DNA from: Tillandsia leiboldiana
Taxonomy: Eukaryota; Streptophyta; Magnoliopsida; Poales; Bromeliaceae
Assembly: GCA_029204045.2 (NCBI GenBank)
Contig: CM055071.1
Span: 24,537,693 to 24,601,692 of the forward strand
Direction: 5' to 3'
Length of the DNA: 64,000 bases
The notes under the pieces are model-generated. The model did not search any database and was not told where the DNA came from. It saw only the letters and a program-made list of their open reading frames with translations. A program made the position numbers and the translations under genes. Positions 1 to 11,234 of this stretch are shown here, piece after piece (position 1 is the first letter of the stretch; each line of letters begins with the position of its first letter).

Positions 1-416
1 ATCACCCCAATCCGATGCCTGCGGGTGAAGATACCGCCAAAATACCGCAACGCTGTCCAAAACTCCACGAAGGAAAAAGGGTCAAAAGAAAGCTCCGAGA
101 ACTCAAAGATAACCTCGGGATGAGGGAAAACTCACAACAGAGAAAATGGAGCCCTAACTATCAAGAGTCCAACGGCGCAAAAATCGTAAAAACGGAGGTC
201 GGGGTAAGCTGGGCGAGTCCGTGCACAGAGATGTGACGAAACAGGTCGCCGGAGAACGAACGTCGCGCCGCGCTGGAAAAACACGAACCTCGGGATCCGA
301 GCCTCCAAAAATTATGGGAAGTCTCCAAGAGGTGCAGCACTGGTGGGGGAAAATTTGCTTAGAAGGAAGCTCTATGAAATTCTGCCTCAAAAGAAGTGAA
401 AATGGCCCACAAGACC

Positions 417-428
417 CCTATTTATAGG
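417..428 (-). promoter_or_regulatory. TATA box of LTR S2
   Basis: The minus strand reads CCTATAAATAGG, a textbook plant TATA box. It lies about 1.0 kb from the sense 5' end of the LTR and downstream of the G-box cluster, where the U3/R boundary is expected. The same box is at the equivalent place in S3 (41669-41680), and a variant is in E6. Use as a promoter is inferred. Confidence 0.6.
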
Positions 429-660
429 CTGTTCCCCTTCAATGGGCCTTTGCGGATTCGGGCCCAACTTCCGGGCGCCCGAATCCGCAAAGGAGGTCGG
501 ACGAACCCCCATCCGACCCGCCCGAAACGCCACGGTGCTGACACTTGTCCCGCACAGCGAACAGCTGTACGGGGCGCGTCAGGAGCCCCGCGTGGCCCGC
601 CTGGATGAGGGACGCGCGTCCCGCACAGTGAACAGCTGTGCGGGGCGTGCCCCCTGCCGA

Positions 661-1119
661 CACGTGGCCCGACCGGGCAGCGGGTCCGACGGGCGCCCGC
701 GAATGCCTGCCCGCCACGTGTCCTGGCACTGTTGGGGTCAGACGCGCTGGCAGGCGCAGCCTGACCGCCAGCCAGGCACGCGCCCCGAGGCGCCAGTCCG
801 CTCCCCCCCGTGCGCCGCGCCCCGTGGGCCAACCAATGAGACTTCGCCACGTGTCCCTGCGCCGGGCCTATGCACCCGCGCAGGGAACTCCGTGGACCGC
901 GCTCCTGGCACCGGCCAACCGCAGGCCAAAACGCGTCTCCCGCCCGTTTTCCTGCACCGCCGCTCGAATCCCTGCACCGGCCGCTCACAATCCGTGGACC
1001 GCGCACCAAAGACCCTCCAATAAACGCCTGCCACGTGTCCATGCACCGGGCTCGTGCACTCAGCCGCGCCGCTCCATGGACCAAGCGCTGCGGACCGGCC
1101 AATAAGAAGCCGCCACGTG
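661..1119 (-). promoter_or_regulatory. Cluster of five G-box (CACGTG) motifs in the U3 of S2
   Basis: CACGTG occurs at 661, 715, 848, 1032 and 1114, mostly as CCACGTGTCC or CACGTGGC, upstream (sense strand) of the TATA box at 417-428. In plants such cores are bound by bZIP and bHLH factors, for example ABA- or light-linked ones. The cluster is seen directly. Its regulatory role is an inference from position and recurrence in S3. Confidence 0.45.
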
Positions 1120-1447
1120 GCAACCGGCGGTCCACGGTCTTCTCCATGCACCAGAAACCACCAAAAATTTCCGGGAATCCGTTTTTGGGCATCCGGACTC
1201 CGAATTTGACAAATGAATAGTCATTTTCAAGCGTTTTTTCGGGCTGAATCCAACTACGACCTCCATTTGGCCCAAAGACTTTCCTAAAATTCGGCAAATG
1301 CCGCCGACGGCCAAACTAACAATAAATACCACCATAGATCCATCTGTGCCATCCCTTTGATACACTGTGGACCAGACACACCATCAACAGGGGTTTTACA
1401 CATTGGATTCACGGGAAAAACAAGGCAGGGAAATCAGGACCATCACA

Positions 1448-2499
1448 GGGCAGCACCGTGCGGCACCAGCCCGCGCGGCGCCTATCTGCAGGCAGCCCCA
1501 CGCGGCACTAGTCCGCGCGGGGCGCCTGCCTGCACGCAGCCCCGCGCGGCACCAGCCCGTGCGGTGCGCTGCTTGCGGGAAGCCCCGCGCGCCACCAGCC
1601 CGCGCGGGCGCTGCCTGCTGGCGGCCCCGCGCGGCACCAGACGGCGCGGGCGCCTGCCTGCGGGCGGCCCCGCGCGGCTCCGTGCGGCACCAGCCCGCGC
1701 GGGCGCTACCTGCTGGCGGCCATGCGCGGCACCAGTCCGCTCGGCACCAGCCCGCGCGGGCGCCTGCCTACAGACAGCCCCGCGCGGCACCAGCCCGCGC
1801 GGGCGCCTCGCCTGCGGACAGCCCCGCCCGGCACCAGCCCGCGCGGGTGCCCCTTCGCGGGCGGTACATCGCGGCGGCGGCGGTGAGGGCGGCGACACAC
1901 GCATGGGACTTGCCTCCGACCTCGACGCGACACGGCAAGAAAATCCCAACCACGAAAAATCGGAAAAACTCTTACCGCTCACCTTGATTTCGCTGGAGGA
2001 GGAGGAAGAAGGAGGATCGCCCGCTCCTCGCTCGTTCAACCCCGCGGAAAGGAAGCAATTTCTCCTTCCCTCTCCCTGTCTTTATTTTCTACGCCGCTTT
2101 CTTGAAAAGAGGAAAAAGATGGATTTCGGGTTTTTCCCCCCTACGCACCTCGATCGGAATAAAGGCTAAACAAAATTAATAAATTAAAAACCAGTTAAAT
2201 CCTTAGCCATTCAAAATTTGAACGAGGGGTCCAGATTACCTCGAAAAGCGTGCCGATCGCCAGCACGGATTTCGATGCGCCCAGGCTGATAGAGAACTTC
2301 AAAAATATTTTCTGGGAGATCCCGGAGTCGAAAATCAAATCCGATCGCGCCACCGTTCACCGTTTTGCGAGCTCTAGCACCTAAAAATGCTCGCAAACCC
2401 CGATGATCAGCCCAGAATTTCTCGAACTTTCAACCCCCTAACAACTGAGATAAAATAAATTAGAAGCAAAATGGAAAGCGGAAAGGTCGAGGTATTACA
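1448..2499 (-). mobile_element. E1 3' LTR, interrupted by S2
   Basis: The sense (minus) strand starts TGTAATACC at 2499, right after the end of pol and a weak purine tract. The sequence matches the E4 5' LTR (30344-33133) at about 90 percent by eye, including the run around GGATTTCGGGTTTTTCCCCC. Only the first ~1 kb is present before S2 cuts in at 1447/1448; the remainder lies left of the window. It belongs to the same LTR family as E3 and E4: starts TGTAATA, about 2.8 kb when complete. Confidence 0.8.
1455..1855. repeat. GC-rich tandem array inside the E1 LTR
   Basis: Imperfect repeats built on GGCACCAGCCCGCGCGG and GCCTGCCTGC occur about every 42-53 bp, at roughly 1462, 1504, 1548, 1592, 1633, 1686 and 1732. 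Similar arrays occupy the same part of the E4 LTR (31790-32480), and a related one is in E3. Because all codons are G/C-rich, frames stay open on both strands without coding. Confidence 0.8.
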
Positions 2500-3701
2500 T
2501 CACTAACCTCTTAAAAGAAGTTTCGTCCTCGAAACTTAACCCTGGTTCGCAACGAATAAATCTGGTTAGTACTCCCTCATCTTTGACTCTAGTTCCCAAG
2601 CCGCTTCACGTTCTTCCTGGTTGCTCCAAAGCACCTTCACATAGGGGATCGTCCGGTTGCGCAACTTTTTGTCCTCCCGTGCTAAGATCCGCACCGGTGT
2701 TTCATCGACGCTCAGGTCCTCTCTAAGCTCGATCGCAGTGACATCGAGAACATGCGACGGGTCAGGGAGGTATTTCCGGAGCATTGAAACATGAAAAACG
2801 TTGTGTACCTGGTCGAGGTTTGGCGGCAGGTCAAACGATAGGCTACCGGGTCAACGCGTTCCAAAATTTCGAAAGGTCCAACGAACCACGGGCTCAACTT
2901 GCCCCTCAAGACGAACCGTCTAATCCCTTTGGATGGTGAAACCCGGGGCAAAACGTGCTTCCCCGCCTGAAACACCAAGTCATGTCGTCTCCGGTCGGCA
3001 TAACTCTTCTGTCGACTCTGGGCGGTTAACAACCGCTTCCTGATAAGGCGCACCTTTTCCTCGGTCTCCTCTACCAAGTCTGGGCCCAAGAACTTTCGCT
3101 CCCCTAAGTCGTCCCAACATATCAGAGGTCGACAGCGTCGCCCATATAAGGCTTCGTACGGTGCCAATTGGACGCAAGCTTGGTAACTGTTGCTGTAGGT
3201 AAATTCCACGAGAGGTAGATGACGTGACCATCCATCACCCAAATCAAGTATGCAGGTTCGGAGCATATCCTCGATAATCTGGATCACTCGCTCGGATTGT
3301 CTGTCGGTCTGGGGGTGAAACACCGTGCTGAAGTGTAGTTTAGTCCCTAGAGCCCGCTGTAGACTCTGCCAAAAGTTCGACACAAACCGAGTGTCTCTAT
3401 CAGAAGTAATAGATGTCGGCACCCCATGCAATCTCACGGCCCCGTTGATGTCAGCCTGCGCCAAACGGTCTCTAGTCCACGTCGTATGGATGGGTAGGAA
3501 ATGAGCCGACTTCGTAAATCGATCCACTGTGGCCCAAACCGCATCGTGTCCTTGTTGCGATCGCGGAAAACTCGTGACAAAATCCATGGTAATTCGCTAC
3601 TATTTTCACTCCGGTACAGGTAGAGATTGTAGTTTCCCCTTTCAGTTTAGGCCACCAAAAAATTCTGCTTGAGATCCTTGTACATCTTCGTGCCACCAGG
3701 A
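2500..3701 (-). pseudogene. E1 pol 3' part: integrase core, GPF region and chromodomain (broken)
   Basis: On the minus strand this holds the end of a Tekay-type polyprotein. The order is HPGGTKMY of the integrase zinc region (next to the E2 insertion), the DDE core (MDFVT, SDRDTRF and HPQTD motifs), KLSPWFVGPFEILERV, then the chromodomain (ILARED, VKVLWSNQEER, WELESKM). The second half of the zinc finger, with its C-x2-C, is deleted just after WWPKLKGE near 3620. A frameshift near 2830 separates the integrase tail from the chromodomain, and a stop follows MREY. Pol ends beside the LTR at 2499 with a poor purine tract (AAGAGGTTAGTGA on the sense strand). It resumes upstream at 23791 beyond E2. 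It cannot yield integrase. Confidence 0.88.
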
Positions 3702-3706
3702 TGCGA
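3702..3706. repeat. Left target-site duplication of E2 (TGCGA)
   Basis: These five bases precede the E2 LTR and pair with TGCGC at 23791-23795, with one mismatch. The uninterrupted homologue in E3 integrase supports TGCGC as the original, so this copy has mutated. Confidence 0.75.
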
Positions 3707-4195
3707 TGTCACGCCCCGGGGTCGAACTGCGACCCGGGCTCGCCAACAGATCCGCCGTCTGTACGGAAACCGCCGTACAGACGAAGCGTCTAACCTGCAA
3801 AAGAGATCTATAGCTAATCAAGTATCAGAGCTGAAAAGAAGCTATACTGAAAAAGAAGAACGGAACAACTGAACACTGAATCACTAAGTGATAAAAAGTC
3901 CAAGTACACCAGTCCACTATCTCTCAAAAACATAAGTACAGTATGACTATCTGGTACAAAAGTGGAAACCAAAAGGTACAGGTGACTCTATCACTGACTC
4001 CACAGACTCGGGTAGGAACTAGTCGGCCATGCCCTTACCTCGGTCTGAAGACTCCGCACGAGCCAAGCCTAGAAAGGTCGCCTCAGGAACACCTGTCATC
4101 ACAGCGGGTGTGAGATCTACTGCAACGGGCAGATCTCAGTGGGTACCGACGCCAAAACCCGCGGTATGCCCACTAAGTCTGCTGGAGATAAAAAC

Positions 4196-4217
4196 AGATA
4201 GATAGATAGATAGATAG
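4196..4217. repeat. (GATA)n microsatellite in E2 LTR
   Basis: Five to six GATA units. The equivalent tract in the other LTR is at about 19685-19709. Confidence 0.8.
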
Positions 4218-4464
4218 TGTATGAATGCTGGAAATGAATCTACCACTATATGTCTCAATGCAATGCTCGAAGGAAACAACATCTAAGAACATACACTACA
4301 ACCACCCGCTCATGTCACCCAATCCCAAAGACTGCCACATAGTGTCCAGTCAAGCCTACGCCCGTCGACTAGGAACGCACCTGCCTATTACCCCACGTCC
4401 AAAGGAGGACGGGATTTACCTGGGCGTCCTGTCATCACATCTCAATCTCACTAAGGTGACCACC

Positions 4465-5033
4465 TGGTAACTCGGCCAGGGAAAAGTGCCCACCTGGTAG
4501 CTCGGCCAGGGGCAATGCATCCATCTGGTAGCTCGGCCAATGGGAAGTATTCTCCTGGTAACTCGGCCAGGGAAAAGTGCCCACCTAGTAGCTCGGCCAG
4601 GGGCAATGCATCCATCTGGTAGCTCGGCCAGTGGGAAGTATCCTCCTGGTAACTCGGCCAGGGAAAAGTGCCCACCTGGTAGCTCGGCCAGGGGCAAAGC
4701 ATCCATCTGGTAGCTCGGCCAGTGGAAAGTATCCTCCTGGTAACTCGGCCAGGGAAAAGTGCCCACCTGGTAGCTCGGCCAGGGGCAATGCATCCATCTG
4801 GTAGCTCGGCCAGTGGGAAGTATCCTCCTGGTAACTCGGCCAGGGAAAAGTGCCCACCTGGTAGCTCGGCCAGGGGCAATGCATCCATCTGGTAGCTCGG
4901 CCAGTGGGAAGTATCCTCCTGGTAACTCGGCCAGGGAAAAGTGCCCACCTGGTAGCTCGGCCAGGGGCAAAGCATCCATCTGGTAGCTCGGCCAGTGGGA
5001 AGTATCCTCCTGGTAACTCGGCCAGGTGCATCA
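4465..5033. repeat. 91-bp tandem array, about 6 units, in E2 3' LTR
   Basis: TGGTAACTCGG recurs at 4465, 4556, 4647, 4738, 4829, 4920 and 5011, an exact 91-bp period. Each unit contains three ~30-bp sub-units of the form CTGGTARCTCGGCCAG, so the array grew in two steps. The other LTR has eight periods. The period is 30 codons plus one base, so minus-strand frames stay open and cycle through frames. They are not genes. Confidence 0.95.
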
Positions 5034-6968
5034 ACACATCTACGCGTCCGGAGCGTGACCCGAGGGGAGCGACCCCAACGAGTATCAATCATGTCTCATC
5101 TGTCTCAGCAAGCGGCATATGCAGGCCATAGTCCACGACCAACCAGATCGGAAAGCTCGAATGCTCAAAACACTACTCACACACGTATCTAAGTCGGAAA
5201 ACAAGCCTCGACTCAATCCGATAATGCACAACTCATGGTTAAGTCGGGAAACCTCCACGACTTGATCTACCAGAACCCCAAACCCTCAAGCTAAGTCGGA
5301 GATCTACCTCAACGACTAAATCGGACAACACAAACTAGTGCAATCACCCAATGCCCGCAAGGAAACTCATCCCACACGACACTAGAACTCGACACGCGCG
5401 CTCTAAAAATCCACTCGGCCCCCCCCCGGCACGAGTATACAAGCACCCTGAACCTATGCCATACCTTTGGCAACTCATGATTTAAAAACCCTCTTGAAAA
5501 CATTGATTTTCCTTAAAACGGGTTTCTCGATTTTGCAAATGGTTCAGGTGCAATCATGATGCAAACAAAGCGTGAAACCTAGTGTCATATGATGTCAGGA
5601 GTCTACTAAAAATAATCCGGGGTTCCAATAAATTTTACAGAAGATTCTAGGCAACTATCAGATATAAAAACAACGAAAACGCCTAATAAACATGATTAAA
5701 TTGCATTCAGTAGCATTTAAGGGCATTTCATAAATTGTGGAGAAATTCCAACCCACCTGGAACGCTTTCCGTAGGCATATGCTGAAGTCGGGGAAGTGCC
5801 GAAACCCCGAAAAGATTAAACTCCGCAAATTGCGCCGCTCGCGCGCACTATGCCGCGTACCCGGAAAAATCCTCGGAAGCTGAAATAATTTCCCCTCGAG
5901 GCCTCACCAAACTGCGCATGCTCCGGTTCACACTGTCAGCACACGGCAACAAAATAAAAACCCACATGATCCTCTACAAGCTCAAAAGGGCGCACCAGAA
6001 TAAATCCCAAAAGCCCAAATCTGCTAACAGGATACAGTAAGTCCTCCACAGCACTTATACACTAAGCTTCAGCACAAATAAAAAAATATTTGCTTCCATA
6101 CCTCAATTGCATAAGTCCACCCACATACATTCCAAACCACAACACCTTCTTTGCTCATCCACAAGCCACAAGCAGCACAAATAAAGATACATAAAACCAT
6201 CTTCTAAAATATACTCAATATACCCCTCTGCACCTACACCCTTTACACATGCTCAGATACACCACAATCCACCACAACACTCACACATTAAGCAAAAACA
6301 TAAATCCACAACCACCCTTACAAGCTCCAATGCACTCACAAGTCCATCAGCATACTAGCAGGTCACAATACATGAATCACCAAAATCCTCACTCACACTC
6401 CCTATCAACTTCAAAGCACACACGCAGCTCCCACACACAGGCCAAACTGTCAGGCTCCAAAAGCACACTTTCACATTCACCACATTCACATAATCATCCA
6501 ACCACAGTTATACACTCACCAAACTCTCATGTACACTCCAATAATGCTCACCTTACAAAAAGAAATCCCTCTTACACATTACCAGTCCAATTGCACCCAT
6601 AAACCACCAAGTATAAAGTCCATAGCTCACCTCCCAAAACTCAGACACTCAAAGCTGACCAACTTAGGTAAAACTGTGTGCCGTGCAAACGATCCGGCTC
6701 CGTACGGCACCTCGTCGAAAGCCGCAAATTTGACGATGATCTGCGAGAACAAGAAGGGGAAAAACCAATACTAGTGGAGAACATGGAAAAATGCACGGTC
6801 GCCGACGTCAAAACGAGCCCCCGGCAGACGAAAACGCTCCGCGCCGCGCGAGGAGCTTCCTGCGCAAGCATCGCTGCGCGCGAAGCTGCTGCCGCCATCG
6901 CCACAACCGCGCGGCGTCAGGGCCCGCCGCGCGGCGGCCAGGCGCGCTGCGCGGCGCCCTGGCGCACG

Positions 6969-7056
6969 CTGCGCAGTGGCCTGGCGCCCACTGCGCAGCG
7001 CCCTGCTGCGTGGGCGCACAATCACGCTGCGCAGTGGCCTGGCGCCCACTGCGCAG
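6969..7056. repeat. Two GC-rich hairpins in E2 3' LTR
   Basis: CTGCGCAGTGG and its exact reverse complement flank an 8-nt loop at 6969-6998 and again at 7027-7056. The unit is duplicated with a 58-bp period. Both hairpins are kept in the other LTR (from 22641 and 22699). Confidence 0.8.
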
Positions 7057-7649
7057 CGCCCTGCTGCGCGGGCGCCCAGCAGCGCCCGTGCACCCAGCGC
7101 AGCCCAACCGCACGCCCTTGGCTGCGGCCCCTCCACACCATGCCGCAACCAACCAAACGCACTCCGACCACCTCCAAATGCCCAAATCAGCTCAAATCCA
7201 AATAACCAAGCTTCCTCTCCCAACTTCTTCTCTTTCTAAAAAAAACGGCACGTACCTTGGTGGAGGGTCGGCGCGAGCGCACCACTCGCTCCACGCGGCT
7301 CCAAGGCGAAGGTCCATCAAGAAAAACTCACACATACTCCATTTCTCCTCTCCCTTCCTTTTCCTTCTTCCCTTTTCTCTTTTTTTTTCCTTAACTCTGT
7401 TCAAACATTTTTCCTCTGTTTCATCTCATGAAGAAGGTGATGACGTGGAGGGCTTCTTAATTAGGGGAGGGTTGCTAATTAATGTGGTGGTGGCAGCATT
7501 TAATGCTCCACAAAATATCTCAACTCACACACTTTAAGCCCATTATCAAAATCCACTCCCTGCATTCCTTCTCTACAACACACGCGAAACCCAATTAAAT
7601 CAACCAATTAATTTAATTAATTAAATAATCAATCAAAAGCCCCCCGTCA

Positions 7650-7960
7650 ACTCACTTTTTGCCCTCGGGGCCTCCGCACGGGTCCGGAACCTCCCGAACC
7701 CCGCTGTAATCTGGAAATACACATGCTCAAAGCTTTTTTCTCCTCAAAAAGCTCAACCGTGGAGTCGGTACACTCAAACCAAAAACCGGCTCCAAAACTG
7801 CCAACACCAACTCACTTTTTGCCCTCGGGTCTTCCGCGTCAGTCCGGAACCTCCCGAACTCCGCTGTAATCCCAAAGTATACCTGCTCCAAGTATTTCCA
7901 AATTTTCTGCACTCCACTGTGAAGTCGAGGCTTCCCCGAAACCAGTCCTCAACGGCGGAC
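7650..7960. repeat. 160-bp partial tandem duplication near the sense 5' end of E2 3' LTR
   Basis: ACTCACTTTTTGCCCTCGG occurs at 7650 and 7810, followed by diverged copies of the same block (TCCGGAACCTCCCGAAC, CGCTGTAAT). A related single block is found in the E7 LTR near 38720. It lies in U3. Confidence 0.7.
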
Positions 7961-8117
7961 AATGCCCGGAAAATTCCGAATCAAGCTGGGGCTTCCGCGT
8001 AGATTCAAATCAACCCAAACTCATCTGTAAACACAAAGGCAACATGCCCGAGGCAATTCCACCGCACCACGCCATCATGCGAGGTCGGCGCGCCATCCGA
8101 AAACCCGGTATTCTACA

Positions 8118-8402
8118 CTCTCCCCTCCTTAAAAAGGGTTTCGTCCTCGAAACCAGAATAAATCCATAACTCAGGAGGGCAACTCGATCAAATGGGGATA
8201 GGGGATCCCTAACACATCATCAGGCTCTCAGGTGGCTGTTCTCACTCAACAAAAGCTCCCTGGGACCTTGTCCAAAGGTAATCTGACTACAAAATTCCTT
8301 AAATCATGAAGGCGGCAGGGCATTAGTCAACCCACTTGACCTTGCTGTAAACTCATAATGCCCCTATCGGTTCCTGATCACCATCAGGGCACAGCCCTCG
8401 GC
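8118..8402 (-). pseudogene. E2 internal remnant: RT scrap joined to chromodomain end, with PPT
   Basis: Read on the minus strand from 8402, this has a decayed RT palm motif (GHYEFT, then GLTNA, near 8310-8370). It jumps directly to the polyprotein tail (WEPDD, PHLIELPS and the terminal CGAGGACGAAA signature) and ends in a good purine tract AAGGAGGGGAGAG at 8118-8131 next to the LTR. About 2 kb of RT, RNase H and integrase is therefore missing. The gap predates or is independent of E3, because RT-side sequence lies on both sides of E3. Confidence 0.75.
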
Positions 8403-8407
8403 TGTAT

Positions 8408-11213
8408 TGTAATATCCGCGGCCTTATTTGTCTTTCTAGACTTCCCTTTGAATTCTTGTTAATCCGCTTTTCGACTATGGGATACAGGGGTGAATTATTT
8501 TTCTTTATCTCTGGGTAGACTGTCGGGGCTCGCGGGTATTTTTAGACGATAGAGCTCGCGAAGAGGAAAACGGGGGCGAAATCGGTTCTGGATTCTGACC
8601 CCGGAATCTCCCAGAATAAATTCCGGAAGTTGGCAGCAGTTCAGGCAACTTACATGTTCTTCGAGGCGGACCGGACCCAGGTTCGCACCCAAACTCAATT
8701 TCGCCGAGATTGAATTGCTTGTTGGGACTTAGGGTTAAGTTCCCGTGTACGGGCGGCTTTTCTTTTAATTGGTTGGTATAGGTTCAGACTTAGCCCCCTA
8801 CCGTTCCTCTCATCCCTGTTACATCGCGACGTGAAGAAGGAAGAAAACCGCCCCTCCCTAACCCTCCTCATCCCATCCGATCGGCGCGAGGAACCGCGGC
8901 GGAACAATCGAGGAACGGGAAGAACACCGCACACCTCCGGAACCGGGCACGCAAGAACGGGATAATCCTCGTCTCTCCCTCCCTCTTCATCGGCGAGTCG
9001 GAGGCGCTTTGGTTCGGTGAGTTTTTATTATTTTTTTTAGCTAGGGTTTTCTTCCGGATCGTCGCACGGGAAGGGGGGGGGGGGGAGACGGTTCACCCCG
9101 GCCGGCCGCACCACCGCCGTCGCGAGGCACCCTTGCGCGCAGGGCTAGGGCATCGGGCGTGCGGGTCTGGCACCCGCGCGGGCCTGGGCGCCGCGCGGGG
9201 TCACCCGTGCGTGCGGGTCTGGCACCCGCGCGGGCCTGGGCGCCGCGCGGGGTCGCCCGTGCGTGCGGGTCTGGGCGCCCGCGCGGAGCCTGGGCGCCGC
9301 GCGGGGTCGCCCGTGCGTGCGGGTCTGGCACCCGCGCGGGCCTGGGCGCCGCGCGGGGTCGCCCGTGCGTGCGGGCTGGGCGCCCGCGCGGAGCCTGGGC
9401 GCCGCGCGGGGCCGCCCGTGCGTGCGGGCTGGGCGCCGCGCAGGGCAGCCCGTGCGTGCGGGCTGGGCGCCCGTGCTGGACCTGGGCGCCGCCGCGGTCA
9501 GGGAGCCGTGCGGGCATCACACCGCACGGAGCCTGATACGCGTGCGGCCACCGCGGCAGCACGGTCGCCGCCGCCTCGGGTTTCCGACTCGGCCGCCGCC
9601 GCCGCCGTCGAACCCGAGAGCCCGTTCCACGACGGGACCCGAATATCTGTTCTTGTTCCTTGTTTTACGTTGGGTAGTCGCTGACTTCTTCCCGGTGGAT
9701 CTTTTTGCAGTTTTGGGGAGCGCACCGGGACACGGGGGTTAGCGCATTGTTCATCGCTCGTAAAGGTGGGTTTTTACTCTTAAGTCTTAACATTTAATTC
9801 TATCATGGTGGACGGGGTCATCCATAAGTGTACTTGGGTTAAACCTGGTAGGGAGGCATCATTTATTCGTCATGGCTTTACGGTGCTCGTGAATTAGACA
9901 TACATATTGGTTCATGTCGCTCTCATGCACGTATAGGAGTATGCTGTGAATATATATATATACTGTTTCATATAGTTCTCATGCACGGATATGTATATGT
10001 TATTTCATACGGTTCATACATTGATATATATATATATGGTTCACGGTTACTATGCTCGGCTGCAACACGCGCACCCGCGGTTTGCCCACCGCAAAGGGTG
10101 TGCTTTTCCGGAAAAGTGGTCCATGACCCGTGTATACCCACAGGACGGCGTGGGGCCTCTTTAGTTGTGGGGCATGTATGCGCCAAGGTGTGAGCGGTGC
10201 GACCCGTCGGTTTAGTTGTCCGATGTGGGAGCGGTGCGACCCATTCGGTTTAGTTGTCCGACTTGGGCGCGGTGCGATTCGTCGGTTTAGTTGTCCGACG
10301 GGATCGGGTATTGCAGGTTTACAGGTGTTTGATTCTACTTTTCCCTTGCGGGGAGGGGTGGTTGCTCCGGATAGACTACGGTTGGACGTTTTCTTTACCT
10401 GCTTTATTATTATCTTTTATGACTAGTCGCTGACTTCCCACTTTGCGACAGGGTCCTACAGGGGGGAGAGTTAGGCGACGGTGAGGCCACGGCTAGAGGT
10501 GTTGGGTCTCAGGAGACCGGAACAGTATTTTACTCTTTACTTTCGCATTCCATTTATTATTTGTAGACTGTGGATGGTTCTCGATACCCTCGTGGGGTCG
10601 GTGTGGATGTTGGTACGGTGACAATTGGATTGTCTATTCCTCTTTATATTTCTGTGGGCCGCTTTGGAAAATAAAATAGCAAACAAAGGAACGGATTGCG
10701 AAAAACTATTATTTCAAAACCTAAGTGTCGTGTGGGCACTATTTTCAAAACCCTGGGTTTATGTTGCTTTTGCGAAAGTGGATTTCAAAACCTAAGTGTC
10801 GTGTGGGCACTGTCTTCAAAACCCTGAGTTTATGTTGCTTTCAAAAACGGTTTTCAAAACATGGGTGCCGGGTGGGCGCCGTTTCAACAACCGTGGGTTT
10901 TATCCTTTCAAACTAATCGGCCGTGAGTAAATTCAGTATATTGTGAATGGTTGTATGAAGTGGATTGTTGTGATTGAATGTTTCCTCATTATTGAACATT
11001 GTACAAACCGCGACGCCGTGCATATACAGGGGAGACTCTGTCCGTTTGTAGAGTGATCCTGTATATGCGGCGGGTCTGGGCACGTGCCGGGGAAGAGGGG
11101 TTCTTTTAAAAAAAAAAAAAAAAAGAAGAAAAGAAAACAAAAAAAAATTTACACGTCAAATATTCAACTCTTATGATTCGTTTCCGCTAAAACAAAACCC
11201 CCGGGGCGTGACA
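8408..11213 (+). mobile_element. E3 5' LTR
   Basis: Starts TGTAATATCCGCGG and ends CCCCGGGGCGTGACA. It contains a GC-rich 52-bp array (9157-9470), AT runs near 9950 and 10025, a 3-unit array with TCGGTTTAGTTGTCCGA (10205-10300), a 3-unit array with TTCAAAACCTAAGTGTCG (10712-10880), and a poly(A)-rich tract near 11107-11150. No coding sequence was recognised in it. Confidence 0.93.
9157..9470. repeat. 52-bp GC-rich tandem array in E3 5' LTR
   Basis: GCGTGCGGGTCTGG or its shortened form recurs at about 9157, 9209, 9261, 9315, 9367, 9420 and 9455. Units combine CACCCGCGCGGGCCTGG and GCGCCGCGCGGGG. It is repeated in the 3' LTR at about 15385-15700. Long open frames here are compositional. Confidence 0.9.
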
Positions 11214-11221
11214 GATTAAGA

Positions 11222-11234
11222 TGGTATCAGAGCC
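11222..11234 (+). promoter_or_regulatory. E3 primer-binding site (tRNA-iMet type)
   Basis: TGGTATCAGAGCC is complementary to the 3' end of plant initiator tRNA-Met, the usual primer for these elements. It is separated from the LTR by the 8-nt spacer GATTAAGA (11214-11221). E4 has the same spacer with one base changed. Confidence 0.9.

Larger units (their letters stand above)
1..1447 (-). mobile_element. S2: 5'-side part of a minus-strand LTR (probably solo), cut by the window edge
   Basis: This stretch aligns by eye with the right part of LTR S3 (about 41230-43091 without its Cassandra insert), including the shared tail around the GTGGACCAGACACACCA motif near 1370. On the sense (minus) strand the LTR starts with TG at 1447, and position 1448 drops straight into the GC-rich array of the E1 LTR. 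No PPT or pol precedes it, so it behaves like a solo LTR inserted in E1's 3' LTR. The other end and its TSD lie outside the window. Open frames in this GC-rich part are compositional and not genes. Confidence 0.75.
3707..8117 (-). mobile_element. E2 3' LTR (4.41 kb)
   Basis: On the plus strand it runs from TGTCACGCCCCGGGG to GGTATTCTACA; on the sense strand, TGTAGAATACC to CCCCGGGGCGTGACA. It aligns over its length with 19199-23790. It differs by scattered substitutions (about ten in the first 650 bp by eye) and by two fewer units of the 91-bp array. The A/C-rich plus-strand stretch 6040-6660 and the GC-rich stretch 6790-7110 have no credible gene. The E2 pol end lies just right of it (8118). 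Confidence 0.92.

Noticed and set aside
4416..5092. Repetitive minus-strand frames with an ELPGG-like repeat (also at 19908-20766)
   Set aside because: They are translations of the 91-bp array in an LTR; the same unit appears in all three frames.
6249..6774. His/Ser-rich plus-strand frame in E2 LTR (also at 21921-22446)
   Set aside because: It reflects an A/C-rich stretch (CACA-type low complexity) inside the LTR, with no domain and no transcript signals.
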